Source: Pedobacter ginsenosidimutans (GTDB taxonomy: Bacteria > Bacteroidota > Bacteroidia > Sphingobacteriales > Sphingobacteriaceae). Taken from it: DNA of 64,000 nt. Shown piece after piece: positions 53,264-63,581 of the stretch. Both the position numbers and the translations under genes were made by a program. The notes under the pieces were generated by a model. It worked only from the letters and a program-made list of their open reading frames with translations. It was not told the DNA's origin and did not search any database. How positions within the stretch are numbered: the first letter of the stretch is position 1; the number at the start of each line of letters is the position of its first letter. Location: the NCBI RefSeq assembly GCF_001442625.1, contig NZ_LMZQ01000007.1, positions 124,001 through 188,000 of the forward strand, read 5' to 3'.

Positions 53264-54373
53264 TTGAAAAGAAAAAAAGTTCTATTTCTTACTTTACATA
53301 CTTTCAGTTTAACGGGAGGGATAGAAAAGGTGAGCAAAACTTTTGCGAAGACCCTTGATGATTTGAAAGCCACCCAGCAAATCCAGTCTTACCAGGTATT
53401 ATCGATGTATGATGATCAACCCGATCTGGCTTATATAGCAAAAAATTCATTTAAAGGATTTCATGGCAAAAAAACAACTTTTGGTGTAACGGCTGTCAAA
53501 GAAGGATTAAAAGCAGATGTAGTTATTTTAAGTCACGTGCATTTATTACTTTTTGCCCGGATCATCAAAACATTGAAGCCAGGTGTTCGTATCGTACTCT
53601 TTGCTCATGGAATAGAAATCTGGAATGCCTTAGCAGGCTGGAAAAAACAGATGCTTAATAAAATTGAGATCTGGGCGGTAAGCCGATATACGGCGGATCA
53701 GATTATACATCATCATGGAATAGCTGCGAGCAAGATCAAGGTATTAAATAATTGTTTAGACCCCTATTTTAAACTAGTCGAACCAGTTCCAAAACCTGCT
53801 ATTCTCCTCGCAAAATATGGTCTTAATAGCAATCAAAAAGTACTATTAAGTGTTTGCCGTTTATCTTCATCAGAACAATATAAAGGATACGATCTGGTGA
53901 TCGAATGCTTAGCGCAAATCATTAAGGTTCATCCGGATTTGGTTTACCTGTTGGTTGGAAAAGCAGATCTGGCAGAATTAGCGCGTATTCAAAAGCTCAT
54001 AACTCAATCTAAACTTCAAAAAAATGTGGTACTTACGAACTTTGTCCCTGATGATGAACTTGCTTTACATTATCAATTGGCAGATGTATTTGTAATGCCA
54101 AGCAAGGCAGAGGGATTTGGACTCGTTTTTATTGAAGCTGCTGCTTACGGCTGTACTGTACTCGGTGGTAATGCCGACGGCAGTAGGGATGCCCTGATGG
54201 ATGGCGAACTGGGCACCCTGCTTGCCCCAAATGATACTGGAGCAATTGGTGAAGCGCTTATTGCTGCTTTACAAAAAGAAAGACATGATGCAAAAGCGAT
54301 CCAAAAGCTATGTTTTGAAACATTTGGATACGGACGGTACCAAGAAAAAGTATTGAATTTACTATCCGTATGA
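53264..54373 (+). CDS. Family 4-like glycosyltransferase
   Basis: It has 369 residues with a TTG start at 53264. No better ATG precedes the conserved N-terminus KVLFLTLHTFSLTGGIEKVS. The GT-B fold C-terminal marks are LLSVCRLSSSEQYKGYDLVIE, VFVMPSKAEGFGLVFIEAAA and GNADGSRDAL, as in GT4. It probably adds a hexose to the nascent chain; the substrate is unknown. It lies 32 bp after asnB, with the heptamer repeat in the spacer. Confidence 0.9.
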   Translation: MKRKKVLFLTLHTFSLTGGIEKVSKTFAKTLDDLKATQQIQSYQVLSMYDDQPDLAYIAKNSFKGFHGKKTTFGVTAVKEGLKADVVILSHVHLLLFARIIKTLKPGVRIVLFAHGIEIWNALAGWKKQMLNKIEIWAVSRYTADQIIHHHGIAASKIKVLNNCLDPYFKLVEPVPKPAILLAKYGLNSNQKVLLSVCRLSSSEQYKGYDLVIECLAQIIKVHPDLVYLLVGKADLAELARIQKLITQSKLQKNVVLTNFVPDDELALHYQLADVFVMPSKAEGFGLVFIEAAAYGCTVLGGNADGSRDALMDGELGTLLAPNDTGAIGEALIAALQKERHDAKAIQKLCFETFGYGRYQEKVLNLLSV

Positions 54374-54399
54374 GGCGATACAGATGAATAAAAACAACC

Positions 54400-55254
54400 A
54401 TGCATAACGAAGAACATACCTGGACCATTGAGGCTAAAGCTTCTTTATTCGATTTAAAGCTTAACGAAGTCTGGGCGTACCGTGATCTGCTTTGGTTATT
54501 GGTTCGGCGAGATTTTGTTTCCTTTTATAAACAGACCATATTAGGCCCATTGTGGTTTTTCATTCAACCCCTATTTACCACGATCATCTTTACCTTTATT
54601 TTCGGGAATTTAGCGGGCATATCTACTGATGGCCTGCCTAAGCCACTTTTTTATATGGCGGGCATTACTGCCTGGAACTATTTCGCAGATTGTTTAACCA
54701 AAACATCAACTGTTTTTAGGGATAATGCCGCGATTTTTGGAAAAGTCTATTTCCCCCGTTTAATTATGCCACTGAGTATAGTGGTGAGTAACCTGGTACG
54801 CTTTGGCGTACAGATGATCCTTTTCCTGATCATGTTTATTTATTATTATTTAGCTGATGCAAGTTTTCAGCCTTCGTGGGCCATTACACTGGTTCCAATT
54901 GTGGTAATTTTAATGGCCTTATTGGGCCTGGGCACCGGGATGATTATTTCGGCTATGACCACAAAATACCGTGACCTCGCATTTTTGGTAGGATTTGGTG
55001 TACAATTATTGATGTATGCCACCACCGTAATATATCCCCTCTCTACTGCAATAGAGAAATATCCAAAATATGCCTGGATCATTAAATATAATCCGATGAC
55101 CCCTATTATTGAAACCTTTCGGTACGGATTTCTGGGCGAAGGGAGTTTTACCTGGGGAAGTTTGTGTTATGCTACTGGCGTTACACTCGCATTATTGGTT
55201 TTTGGAATAGTGATTTTCAATAAGGTAGAACGGAATTTTGTTGACACGGTTTAG
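54400..55254 (+). CDS. ABC-2 type polysaccharide export permease (Wzm-like)
   Basis: It has 284 residues and six membrane helices. LLVRRDFVSFYKQTILGPLW (about 33-52), with the amphipathic lead-in, is the hallmark of O-antigen/teichoic acid ABC permeases (Wzm/TagG). It moves undecaprenyl-linked polysaccharide across the inner membrane with the ATPase encoded 58 bp downstream. Confidence 0.93.
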   Translation: MHNEEHTWTIEAKASLFDLKLNEVWAYRDLLWLLVRRDFVSFYKQTILGPLWFFIQPLFTTIIFTFIFGNLAGISTDGLPKPLFYMAGITAWNYFADCLTKTSTVFRDNAAIFGKVYFPRLIMPLSIVVSNLVRFGVQMILFLIMFIYYYLADASFQPSWAITLVPIVVILMALLGLGTGMIISAMTTKYRDLAFLVGFGVQLLMYATTVIYPLSTAIEKYPKYAWIIKYNPMTPIIETFRYGFLGEGSFTWGSLCYATGVTLALLVFGIVIFNKVERNFVDTV

Positions 55255-55312
55255 ATCGGAAATGTGAAAGGTAAGATGGATAATGTAGGATTAGACTTAA
55301 GGATATTTTAAT

Positions 55313-56602
55313 ATGTCGAACATAGCCATAAAAGTAGAAAACTTAAGCAAGGCTTATCAATTAGGGCAGATCGGCACTGGCACAATCAGCCGGGATCTGG
55401 AGCGCTGGTATGCCCGGACCCGTGGTAAAGAGGATCCGTTTTTACGCATTGGAGAAAGCAACAATCAAAACACCAAAAGCGAAAGCAATATCGTTTGGAG
55501 CTTAAAGGATATCAACTTTGAAATTGAGCAAGGCGATGCTGTTGGGATCATTGGCCGCAATGGCGCCGGCAAAAGCACTCTGCTGAAAATACTGAGTAAA
55601 GTTACTGCACCTACTACAGGCAAAATCAGCGGCAAGGGTAGAATAGCCAGTTTATTAGAAGTGGGCACAGGCTTTCATCCTGAACTTTCTGGCAGAGAAA
55701 ACATCTTTCTGAACGGCGCCATTCTTGGCATGCGAAAAAAAGAAATCCAGCGCAAACTGGAAGAAATTGTAGACTTTGCTGGGATAGAACGCTATTTGGA
55801 TACTCCTGTTAAACGATACTCATCCGGGATGTATGTGCGCTTGGCTTTTGCTGTTGCTGCGCACCTGGAATCAGAAATTTTAATTGTAGATGAGGTATTG
55901 GCAGTGGGTGATGCGGAGTTCCAGAAAAAGTGTTTGGGCAAGATGGGTGAAGTAAGTAAGGGAGAGGGAAGAACGGTGTTGTTTGTTAGCCATAATATGC
56001 AAAGTATTATTAATCTATGCAATAATTCTATTTTGTTACAAAATGGTTCGATAAAAGCACTAGGTAATACTCACGAGATTGTTTTGCAATATCAAACAAA
56101 TAGTCAATCAATCGAGTCTGAAAAAACATGGCCTGACACAGCTGCTCCGGGTAATGACATAGTTAAATTAACCGCTATCAAAACATTCGACAAGAACTAT
56201 ATTTCTAAAAAAAGTTATGATGTAATAGATGAAATCGGAATCATGTTGGAATACGTAGTATTGAAGCCCAACTTTCAACTGTGGACGGGGTTAAATATTC
56301 ATGATGACATGGGAAACAATCTATTTGACACACATAATATTACGTCAAAATTATATAATTCGATACATTCGACTGGTAGATATCAAACGATCGCATGGAT
56401 ACCAAAGAACTTTTTGAATGAAGGATCCATATCGATCAGTGTAGCTATATTTAATCATCAGCTACACGAAATACACCTACATATAAAAGATATTATAAAA
56501 ATAAATATTGTTGATCATTTAACTACCAATACTTTAACGGCGAGAGGTTTATCACAGGGAAAATTCCCAGGATTAATAAGACCCCTGATACAATGGGAAT
56601 AA
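55313..56602 (+). CDS. Polysaccharide ABC transporter ATPase (Wzt-like) with C-terminal substrate domain
   Basis: It has 429 residues. Walker A is GRNGAGKST (81-89), the signature YSSGMYVRLAFA (169-180), Walker B ILIVDEVLAVGD (189-200) and the switch His lies in FVSHNM. The extra C-terminal domain (about 265-425, beta-rich, LWTGLNIHDDMGNNLFDTH) corresponds to the Wzt-C domain that recognises the capped non-reducing end of the glycan. A methyltransferase gene follows directly, which could supply that cap. Confidence 0.93.
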   Translation: MSNIAIKVENLSKAYQLGQIGTGTISRDLERWYARTRGKEDPFLRIGESNNQNTKSESNIVWSLKDINFEIEQGDAVGIIGRNGAGKSTLLKILSKVTAPTTGKISGKGRIASLLEVGTGFHPELSGRENIFLNGAILGMRKKEIQRKLEEIVDFAGIERYLDTPVKRYSSGMYVRLAFAVAAHLESEILIVDEVLAVGDAEFQKKCLGKMGEVSKGEGRTVLFVSHNMQSIINLCNNSILLQNGSIKALGNTHEIVLQYQTNSQSIESEKTWPDTAAPGNDIVKLTAIKTFDKNYISKKSYDVIDEIGIMLEYVVLKPNFQLWTGLNIHDDMGNNLFDTHNITSKLYNSIHSTGRYQTIAWIPKNFLNEGSISISVAIFNHQLHEIHLHIKDIIKINIVDHLTTNTLTARGLSQGKFPGLIRPLIQWE

Positions 56603-56620
56603 AAACAAAGATTTAAAACG

Positions 56621-57460
56621 ATGCTAAATAGCAATCAAAAATTAAAATTTACTGGTGAAAGGCTAACTACACTGCTTGAAGACGGAATAATGGTTGAGCA
56701 TCTGCATCGGTACGCAATAGCTGAATCTTTCATACAAGATAAAGTCGTACTTGATATAGCTAGTGGAGAAGGTTATGGGGCATATTTAATGTCAAAATTT
56801 GCCAAAAATGTTGTTGGTGTTGACATTTCCGAAGAGGCGGTCACACACTCTAACGCTAAATACAAATCTAATAAATTGGTTTATAAGGTTGGATCTACTT
56901 CAAATATTCCATTAGAAGATCTATCTATGGATGTTATAGTGAGTTTCGAAACAATTGAACATCATGACAAACATTTAGAAATGCTTCAAGAATTTAAAAG
57001 GGTTCTAAAAAAGGATGGCTTACTCATTATTTCCTCACCAGATAAGCTATATTATAGCGATATCCCCCATTATAGGAATCCATTCCACGTAAAAGAGCTT
57101 TATGAACAAGAGTTTGTTAATCTTATTAAAGGTTTTTTCACCAAAACTATATTTTTAAATCAAAGATGTGTTTCTGGATCATTAATAGTTAAGCAAGACA
57201 TCGGTAGCGATTTGATTCAATATGAAGGAGATTATAAATCTATAAATTATAATTTACCATTTACGCATACTTATAATATTGCACTAGCTTCCGATACCGA
57301 AATAAAAAATATAACCTCGAGCATTTTTGAATCGAATCTCTATTATGAATATTTAAAAGGCCAACACATTGTTGATAAATACATTAATTCCACAACTTGG
57401 AAAGTAGGACGGGTCATCCTTTTCCCTTTTTTTTTAATAAAAAAAATTTTAAACTTTTAA
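56621..57460 (+). CDS. Class I SAM-dependent methyltransferase
   Basis: It has 279 residues. Motif I is VVLDIASGEGYGAYLM (about 42-57), with the acidic motif II in VVGVDISEEA and motif IV in DVIVSFETIEHH. It lies 18 bp after the Wzt-like gene. Chain-terminating methyltransferases are known beside Wzt in O-antigen loci, so capping the glycan for export is a reasonable inference. From here on the sequence looks clearly more AT-rich. Confidence 0.85.
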   Translation: MLNSNQKLKFTGERLTTLLEDGIMVEHLHRYAIAESFIQDKVVLDIASGEGYGAYLMSKFAKNVVGVDISEEAVTHSNAKYKSNKLVYKVGSTSNIPLEDLSMDVIVSFETIEHHDKHLEMLQEFKRVLKKDGLLIISSPDKLYYSDIPHYRNPFHVKELYEQEFVNLIKGFFTKTIFLNQRCVSGSLIVKQDIGSDLIQYEGDYKSINYNLPFTHTYNIALASDTEIKNITSSIFESNLYYEYLKGQHIVDKYINSTTWKVGRVILFPFFLIKKILNF

Positions 57461-57480
57461 GAAATTATTGAGGAAATACT

Positions 57481-58266
57481 TTGAAAGTAGTAATAGCGAT
57501 TCCAGTATATAAAAGTAGGCCATCAGATATTGAAATCAAATCATTACGCCAAGTTTTTAAAATACTTGGTATGTATCCTATATCTCTGTTTACTTTTAAA
57601 GAGTGTAATCTAAATGCCTACCAAGTTGTTTTAAAAGATTTTACTTATTCTGTCATCTATTTTGATAAAAAATATTTTCAAAATATTGCTGGCTATAATA
57701 AATTGCTAATTAGCCGAATCTTTTATAAGACATTTAACAAATATGACTTCCTACTAATTTATCAGTTAGATTGTTGGATTTTTAAAAATGAAATAGAATA
57801 TTGGTGTAATAAGAACTATGACTATGTAGGCGCTCCATGGTTTACTAAAAAAAATGACGCTTTAATATTTGAAGGAGTAGGTAACGGAGGGTTATCTTTG
57901 AGAAAAATATCGAGTCATTTAAGAGTTTTAAACACATTTTCATATATTAAAAAACCTGGGTATTTTATATATATCTTAATGAAAAAGTTATCGTTTAAAT
58001 CTATAATCGAAACAATAATCGGGCTTACTTTTAGCAATAACACCCTCTTTATCTTCAATAATTTCGAGCAAAACGAGGATAGATTTTGGGGCATATTTGC
58101 ATGCAAGAACTTTAAATGGTTCAGAGTTCCAGATCAGGAAATTGCATTGAAATTTTCAATAGAAACTTATCCCTCAAAATTTATAAAAAAAACAGAAGAT
58201 CTTCCGTTTGGGTGTCATGCATGGAATAAGTATGAGCTTGATTTTTGGAAAAAATATATTAAATAA
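57481..58266 (+). CDS. DUF5672-family putative glycosyltransferase
   Basis: It has 261 residues with a TTG start at 57481. The conserved part is FLLIYQLDCWIFKNEIEYW, followed by YDYVGAPWF and GVGNGGLSLRKI, as in DUF5672 proteins, which occur in glycan loci and look like GT-A enzymes. ERFWGIF and GCHAWNKY-like motifs (here EDRFWGIFAC and GCHAWNKYEL) support the family. The substrate is unknown. Confidence 0.8.
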   Translation: MKVVIAIPVYKSRPSDIEIKSLRQVFKILGMYPISLFTFKECNLNAYQVVLKDFTYSVIYFDKKYFQNIAGYNKLLISRIFYKTFNKYDFLLIYQLDCWIFKNEIEYWCNKNYDYVGAPWFTKKNDALIFEGVGNGGLSLRKISSHLRVLNTFSYIKKPGYFIYILMKKLSFKSIIETIIGLTFSNNTLFIFNNFEQNEDRFWGIFACKNFKWFRVPDQEIALKFSIETYPSKFIKKTEDLPFGCHAWNKYELDFWKKYIK

Positions 58267-58268
58267 AA

Positions 58269-59420
58269 TTGAAAAACATTTATTTTATTTCAGAAAGCAC
58301 TCCAGGACAAGGATTTGGAAGTTATGTAATTTTTTATCGCCATCTAATTAGATTAAAGCAAAACAACTATAAGGTTCATATCGTTATACCAAATTATAAA
58401 AATATATTTGAAGATGATTCATTTATTGCCTTGCAGAAAGAATTTACCGTTTTACTCGTTCCTTTCAGAAAATGGTGGTATCCACCCTATAGATTTAATC
58501 ATAAATTATTGAGAACATTTAGGTATCTACTCTTATATTTAGGTATCAGAAATTATTTAGTAAAGAACCCCCCCTTTTTCATTCTAACATATTTTTATCT
58601 AAACTATTTAAATGGCTTTTCAGTTTTTCTGAAAAAAATTTTTAAATGTAAACTGGGAATATTTCTGCATGACGATAAATATTTACTGGCTGGCCAAACC
58701 GAAGAAGTATTTGTTAAATATGATTTATTCCTTACTCAACAATCTAATATTATATGGACTGTTAGCAACAGACTTAAAATTCCAAATTCAGATATACTAA
58801 AATACATTACTTTACCACCTATACCAGAAGGTAAAACTGTACGAGAAAAGAAACTATTTACGGATAAGTATTTGAATCCCATAATAGGGTTCTCGGGAAC
58901 GCTATATCCTAGTTATCTCCCATTACTAAAAATGATTGCGGAACTTGCAAACTTATTTGATGGAAAATTAAAGATAATATCTTCAAGTAAGTTAGATCTG
59001 AATGATTATTTCGAAAATAATCGAAACGTTGAAATCATTAATTCATTTAAGAATAATATAGATTCATTAAATTTTCTAGGCGCAACATGTTCTGCTATTT
59101 TTTGTGGATATCCAAATGACTTGGATGCCATGCCATGGTTAATTTCAAGCTTTCCTTCAAAATTTGTCGAATATTCTCATACTGGGCTACCAATAATAAT
59201 TACTAGCGCAGAAGGAACTGCTTTGTCTGACTGGGCCAAATCAAATAACTGGGAGTTGTTTACCTCAGATATTACTTTAAATGGCATCAAATTATTAATA
59301 GAAAAAATTGCAGAAAAAAATAGCTGGCAAAGATTAGCAAATCAAACCCATTTACTAGCTGAAAAACAATTTAATCCCGAAATAATTCAGACTGCCTTCG
59401 AAAATTCATTTAATTGTTAG
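58269..59420 (+). CDS. Putative GT-B glycosyltransferase
   Basis: It has 383 residues with a TTG start at 58269, two bases after the previous stop. The N-terminal SESTPGQGFGSYVIFYRHLI and the C-terminal PIIGFSGTLYPSYLPLLKMI, SSFPSKFVEYSHTGLPIIIT pattern fit a GT4-type GT-B enzyme, though it is diverged. The sugar is unknown. Confidence 0.75.
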   Translation: MKNIYFISESTPGQGFGSYVIFYRHLIRLKQNNYKVHIVIPNYKNIFEDDSFIALQKEFTVLLVPFRKWWYPPYRFNHKLLRTFRYLLLYLGIRNYLVKNPPFFILTYFYLNYLNGFSVFLKKIFKCKLGIFLHDDKYLLAGQTEEVFVKYDLFLTQQSNIIWTVSNRLKIPNSDILKYITLPPIPEGKTVREKKLFTDKYLNPIIGFSGTLYPSYLPLLKMIAELANLFDGKLKIISSSKLDLNDYFENNRNVEIINSFKNNIDSLNFLGATCSAIFCGYPNDLDAMPWLISSFPSKFVEYSHTGLPIIITSAEGTALSDWAKSNNWELFTSDITLNGIKLLIEKIAEKNSWQRLANQTHLLAEKQFNPEIIQTAFENSFNC

Positions 59421-59449
59421 GTATCTGATTTAATCTATCAATCTCCGAA

Positions 59450-60325
59450 ATGTTAAAAAATTTATTTAAAAAAATTATACTCAGAAGCTTGGGAAGAACT
59501 AGACTCTTTTTTTGGCTCGCAAAAGATGCAACTCAAAAAGAGATTTATAGTTTCAACATTGCGGCAAATACGTTCTCTAAGGCTCAAGAAAAGAGTCTAC
59601 AACTCAACACCCTTGCTAACTTATTGAAGTCAGGCAATAATCTAAGTCTAAAATATTTACATAACTATTTAGAAAATGGGAATAATTATTACTCCCAATT
59701 AGGGCAAGATTGCCTTGTGGATACTATCTTCAATAATAAAGAAAATGGTTTTTTCATTGAAATTGGTGTTGGAGACGGCCAATCACTCTCTAACTCATTT
59801 TTTCTAGAAAAAAATAGAGGTTGGAACGGGATATTATGTGAGCCAGCGAAACAATTTAAGGAGTCAATTACTAAAACAAGAACGGCAGTCTTTTCAAACA
59901 CTCCAATATATAGCCATTCAAATCACACGGTAAATTTCAGCGAAAGCAAAAATGGAGAATTTTCAAGCATTAAACAACGTCTTGATGAAAACTACATAAA
60001 TAATGAACAACAGGAAGAATACCCGCTTAAAACATTAAGTTTTAACGATTTATGCAGACAGAACAACTGTACAAAAATAGACTATCTTTCAGTCGATACA
60101 GAAGGCTCCGAATTTGAAATATTGTCAACAATAAACTTTAGCGAAATAAATATTGGTTGCATTTCGGTAGAGCATAATTTTGATTATAAAAGATATCTAA
60201 AAATCAAAAATCTTTTAAATAGCAATAATTTTATAGAAATAGCTAAAGATATCTTTGTTTGGGATTCTATTTTTGTCAATATAGATTACAGTTATGAATT
60301 TGACATGAGGCTTTTACAATCGTAA
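59450..60325 (+). CDS. FkbM-family methyltransferase
   Basis: It has 291 residues. The domain (about 80-275) contains SQLGQDCLVDTIF, GFFIEIGVGDGQSLSNSFFL (SAM site) and GWNGILCEP, followed by DYLSVDTEGSEFEIL, all typical of FkbM. The N-terminal 80 residues are Lys/Asn-rich. It probably O-methylates a sugar of the surface glycan. It is the second methyltransferase in the operon. Confidence 0.9.
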   Translation: MLKNLFKKIILRSLGRTRLFFWLAKDATQKEIYSFNIAANTFSKAQEKSLQLNTLANLLKSGNNLSLKYLHNYLENGNNYYSQLGQDCLVDTIFNNKENGFFIEIGVGDGQSLSNSFFLEKNRGWNGILCEPAKQFKESITKTRTAVFSNTPIYSHSNHTVNFSESKNGEFSSIKQRLDENYINNEQQEEYPLKTLSFNDLCRQNNCTKIDYLSVDTEGSEFEILSTINFSEINIGCISVEHNFDYKRYLKIKNLLNSNNFIEIAKDIFVWDSIFVNIDYSYEFDMRLLQS

Positions 60326-60326
60326 T

Positions 60327-61253
60327 ATGAATCTTCCAAGTCTAGAAAAGTACACCTCAAATTTTATTTTAAGAGGCATAAATGTGCCATTAAAGCGCAT
60401 CAAAAATAACCCTAAAGGTCTACTGAAAGAGTTACCGGAAGTAGATAACCTAAAAACTGGATGGCCCTGGGACGATCAAGTAAATCCAGAAATTTACAGT
60501 TATAAAAAACAATGGCCAAAACTTACAATCGTAACACCTTCGTTTAACCAAGGACAATATATTGAAGAGACCATAAGATCAGTACTTTTACAAAATTACC
60601 CTAACCTTGAGTACATTATTATCGATGGATGTAGTACCGACAATACAAAAGAAATCTTAGAAAAATATAGCCCTTGGATTAGCTATTGGCAATCTGAAAA
60701 AGATAATGGACAAAGTAATGCAATTAACTTAGGCTTTAGTTTAGCAACAGGGAATTATTATGGATGGATCAATAGCGATGATTATTATTTAAAAAATGTC
60801 TTTCACTTAGTAAGCGAATCTTTTTTGAAATCTAAGAGCAATTTTATTTATGGCTATGGATATAGTTATGATGAAAATCTAAATCAATATAACCTTATTA
60901 AAACAGCTCCATTTTTTGACCTGCTTATTAGAATACCATCACTTCTACAACCGTCTTGTTTCTGGTCATCATCAATCCACCAACCCACATGGGAAGAGTT
61001 AAGTTGTGCTCTAGATTACGAATTATGGCTTAGGTTAGTAAAGGGCAACAAACGTAGATTAATAAAAGAACCTCTCGCGGTAGCAAGGATACATGAACAG
61101 GCTAAAAGTTACAATCTTTCATTTGAAAAAAAATGGGAGAAGGATCATTTGTTAATCTGCGGTAATGACGCACACGGTTCAGTTCCAACATGGAAATATT
61201 TGATTTTCCTAAATAGAATCTACAGACGAATACTTCTTTTAATCAATTATTAA
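60327..61253 (+). CDS. Family 2 glycosyltransferase
   Basis: It has 308 residues. The GT-A domain begins near residue 65: TIVTPSFNQGQYIEETIRSV, EYIIIDGCSTDNT, and the metal-binding GWINSDDYYL. The N-terminal 60 residues are less typical. It starts one base after the FkbM gene. The donor sugar is unknown. Confidence 0.9.
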   Translation: MNLPSLEKYTSNFILRGINVPLKRIKNNPKGLLKELPEVDNLKTGWPWDDQVNPEIYSYKKQWPKLTIVTPSFNQGQYIEETIRSVLLQNYPNLEYIIIDGCSTDNTKEILEKYSPWISYWQSEKDNGQSNAINLGFSLATGNYYGWINSDDYYLKNVFHLVSESFLKSKSNFIYGYGYSYDENLNQYNLIKTAPFFDLLIRIPSLLQPSCFWSSSIHQPTWEELSCALDYELWLRLVKGNKRRLIKEPLAVARIHEQAKSYNLSFEKKWEKDHLLICGNDAHGSVPTWKYLIFLNRIYRRILLLINY

Positions 61254-61257
61254 TTTA

Positions 61258-62370
61258 ATGGTAAAAGATTCAGCAAAATTAAAATATGTAGACGCTTTAA
61301 GGGGGATCGCGGTAATTTGCGTTGTCTTTCATCATACAAAAGAGTTTGTCTCTTCTGGCCCAAATTTATTCTTCAATCAATTGATAAATAAGTCTTTTAT
61401 TGGTGTACAATTATTTTACATAGTAAGTGCATTTACTTTGTTCCTATCCTATCAAAACAGGAAGCAATATGAAAAACACTACATAGTTAACTTTTTTATT
61501 CGACGATTTTTTAGAATAGCGCCAATGTATTACTTAGCAATTTGCTTCTATCTACTTTGGGGTGAAACAAATGAAACTAGATTATGGCTTCAATCAAGCG
61601 AACATATTACTATCGGCCATATTCTATCGAATTTTTTTTTCGTACATCAATTGAATCCCTCGTGGATAAATAGTGTTGTGCCAGGAGGTTGGTCCATTTC
61701 AATTGAAATGTCGTTTTATTTAATTATACCACTGGTATTTGCTTTTTTTAACAGAATTGACAAATCGATTTTTCTCCTAACTGGTTCCTTTTATATAATG
61801 ATTGTATTAAATAAAATTTTAAATTATTTCCCACTAACACCCGATATGCATTTGAATGCTGCCTATGCATATTTTTATTTACCCTCACAATTTCCTGTAT
61901 TTGCCTTTGGTATTATCTTATACCATATAATCAACAATAAAAATCTAGAAAGACCGAATTTAATGTTTCTAATTATTTGTTTGTGTGGGTTAGGATTTAC
62001 TTTATCTAAATTTATTATTCCAATACATATTACACTTGGTTTTTTAATATTATTATTTTGCCTTCTTATAGAAAAGTATCAGCCTTATATTTTTGTAAAC
62101 AAGGTTCTCTGCAAAATTGGAGAAGCTAGCTTTGGTATCTACTTATTTCATTATGCAACATTCTATCTACTACGTAAAATATTCATTGACCTTACTTTTT
62201 TTCAAAACAGTTATATAAACTACATAATTGTTTTATTCATATGCCTAGCTATTACATACTTAACATCTAAAATATTAAGTATCCTTATCGAAGAGCCATT
62301 CATTAAAATAGGTAAAAAACTCATTATCAAAAAGGAGTCTAAAGTAGTGTGCAAATTTCGTAATATCTAA
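61258..62370 (+). CDS. Acyltransferase 3 (OafA-like) membrane protein
   Basis: It has 370 residues and about ten membrane helices. The Acyl_transf_3 marks are YVDALRGIAVICVVFHHTKE (about 9-28, with catalytic-type His) and FIRRFFRIAPMYYL. The protein probably O-acetylates the lipid-linked or surface polysaccharide. It is four bases after the previous stop and two before the next start. Confidence 0.9.
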   Translation: MVKDSAKLKYVDALRGIAVICVVFHHTKEFVSSGPNLFFNQLINKSFIGVQLFYIVSAFTLFLSYQNRKQYEKHYIVNFFIRRFFRIAPMYYLAICFYLLWGETNETRLWLQSSEHITIGHILSNFFFVHQLNPSWINSVVPGGWSISIEMSFYLIIPLVFAFFNRIDKSIFLLTGSFYIMIVLNKILNYFPLTPDMHLNAAYAYFYLPSQFPVFAFGIILYHIINNKNLERPNLMFLIICLCGLGFTLSKFIIPIHITLGFLILLFCLLIEKYQPYIFVNKVLCKIGEASFGIYLFHYATFYLLRKIFIDLTFFQNSYINYIIVLFICLAITYLTSKILSILIEEPFIKIGKKLIIKKESKVVCKFRNI

Positions 62371-62372
62371 TA

Positions 62373-63581
62373 ATGAACATTGGATTGTTGACCCCATATT
62401 TTCCAGACCAGAAAACGAAAAACAGTGGTATAGCGAACCATGTCGACATCTTATCAAGAGAATTGGCAGATATGGGTGAAAATATCATTGTTATACACGT
62501 TAGGCCAAAATATGATAACGAATTTGACAAATTTGAAAAACAAACTTCCGGTAGAATTACAGTTTTAACATATAAGGTCTGTTTATCGAGTTGGATTATA
62601 AAATTATTAAAAAATCATTGGGCTGTTTTGGATTTATTATTAAAGCTCAAAATGATTTTAACTATTGGAGTGAAACTAAATTCAATCAAAAATATTTATC
62701 GAATAGATATTTTAGAAACAAGCAGTTATTTTTCTTTATCTATCATACAAGGACTTTTATTTTCATCTCTCCCTATTGTCGTTAGGGTTAGTACAACCTA
62801 TCTACAAATGCTAAAGGATCATTATCATTTTAAGTCTAGATTGTTATTTTTTTTTGGAAAACTAGAAATTCTAATGATAAATCGCGCTAAAAACCTAGTT
62901 ACACACGCTTACAATCATGCATTGGAAATAGAAAAGAATTATGGAATATCTGCTAAAAGGTTTACAATAATTCCACATGGAGTTAATTCACCAAAGGAGC
63001 GAATTAGTAAAATAGATGAAGAAAAATTAAAAATACTTTATGTTGGAAGGTTAGAGTATAGAAAGGGGTCTGACTTACTTATGGATGCAATTCCAATAAT
63101 ATTGCTAACATGCGATGAAGTTGTTTTTGAGATAGTAGGCTTAGATCCAAACGGTGCCTACGAAGAAACATTTAGGCTAAAAAACAAAAAATGGATCAAT
63201 GATCGGGTCGTCTTTAGAGGTGAATTAGAAAATGAATCCGTCCAAAAGGCTTATGCTGAATGTGATATATTTGTTGCTCCTTCAAGATATGAATCATTTG
63301 GACTTATATATATTGAGGCAATGAGCTTCGGCAAACCAGTTATAGGCTGCAACGTAGGTGGAGTATCAGAAATTATTGTGGACGGATTTAACGGTCTTTT
63401 TGCAGAAACTAATGATTCAAAAAGTCTAGCTGAAAAAAATATTAGGTTAATAAAAAATAATTTACTCCGCGAAACAATGGGAAAAAACGCCGAAGAAACT
63501 TTTAAAAGAAAATTTAGCAGTAAAAAATTGGCTATAGACTCAATCACATATTACAAAAGCATATTAAAAAATCAGCATTGA
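62373..63581 (+). CDS. Family 4 glycosyltransferase
   Basis: It has 402 residues. GT-B marks: NIGLLTPYFPDQKTKNSGIA at the N-terminus, LKILYVGRLEYRKGSDLLMD near 225, and IFVAPSRYESFGLIYIEAMS near 300, with the E-x7-E motif. It is a cytoplasmic enzyme of polysaccharide assembly. Its TGA stop overlaps the TTG start of the next gene. Confidence 0.92.
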   Translation: MNIGLLTPYFPDQKTKNSGIANHVDILSRELADMGENIIVIHVRPKYDNEFDKFEKQTSGRITVLTYKVCLSSWIIKLLKNHWAVLDLLLKLKMILTIGVKLNSIKNIYRIDILETSSYFSLSIIQGLLFSSLPIVVRVSTTYLQMLKDHYHFKSRLLFFFGKLEILMINRAKNLVTHAYNHALEIEKNYGISAKRFTIIPHGVNSPKERISKIDEEKLKILYVGRLEYRKGSDLLMDAIPIILLTCDEVVFEIVGLDPNGAYEETFRLKNKKWINDRVVFRGELENESVQKAYAECDIFVAPSRYESFGLIYIEAMSFGKPVIGCNVGGVSEIIVDGFNGLFAETNDSKSLAEKNIRLIKNNLLRETMGKNAEETFKRKFSSKKLAIDSITYYKSILKNQH

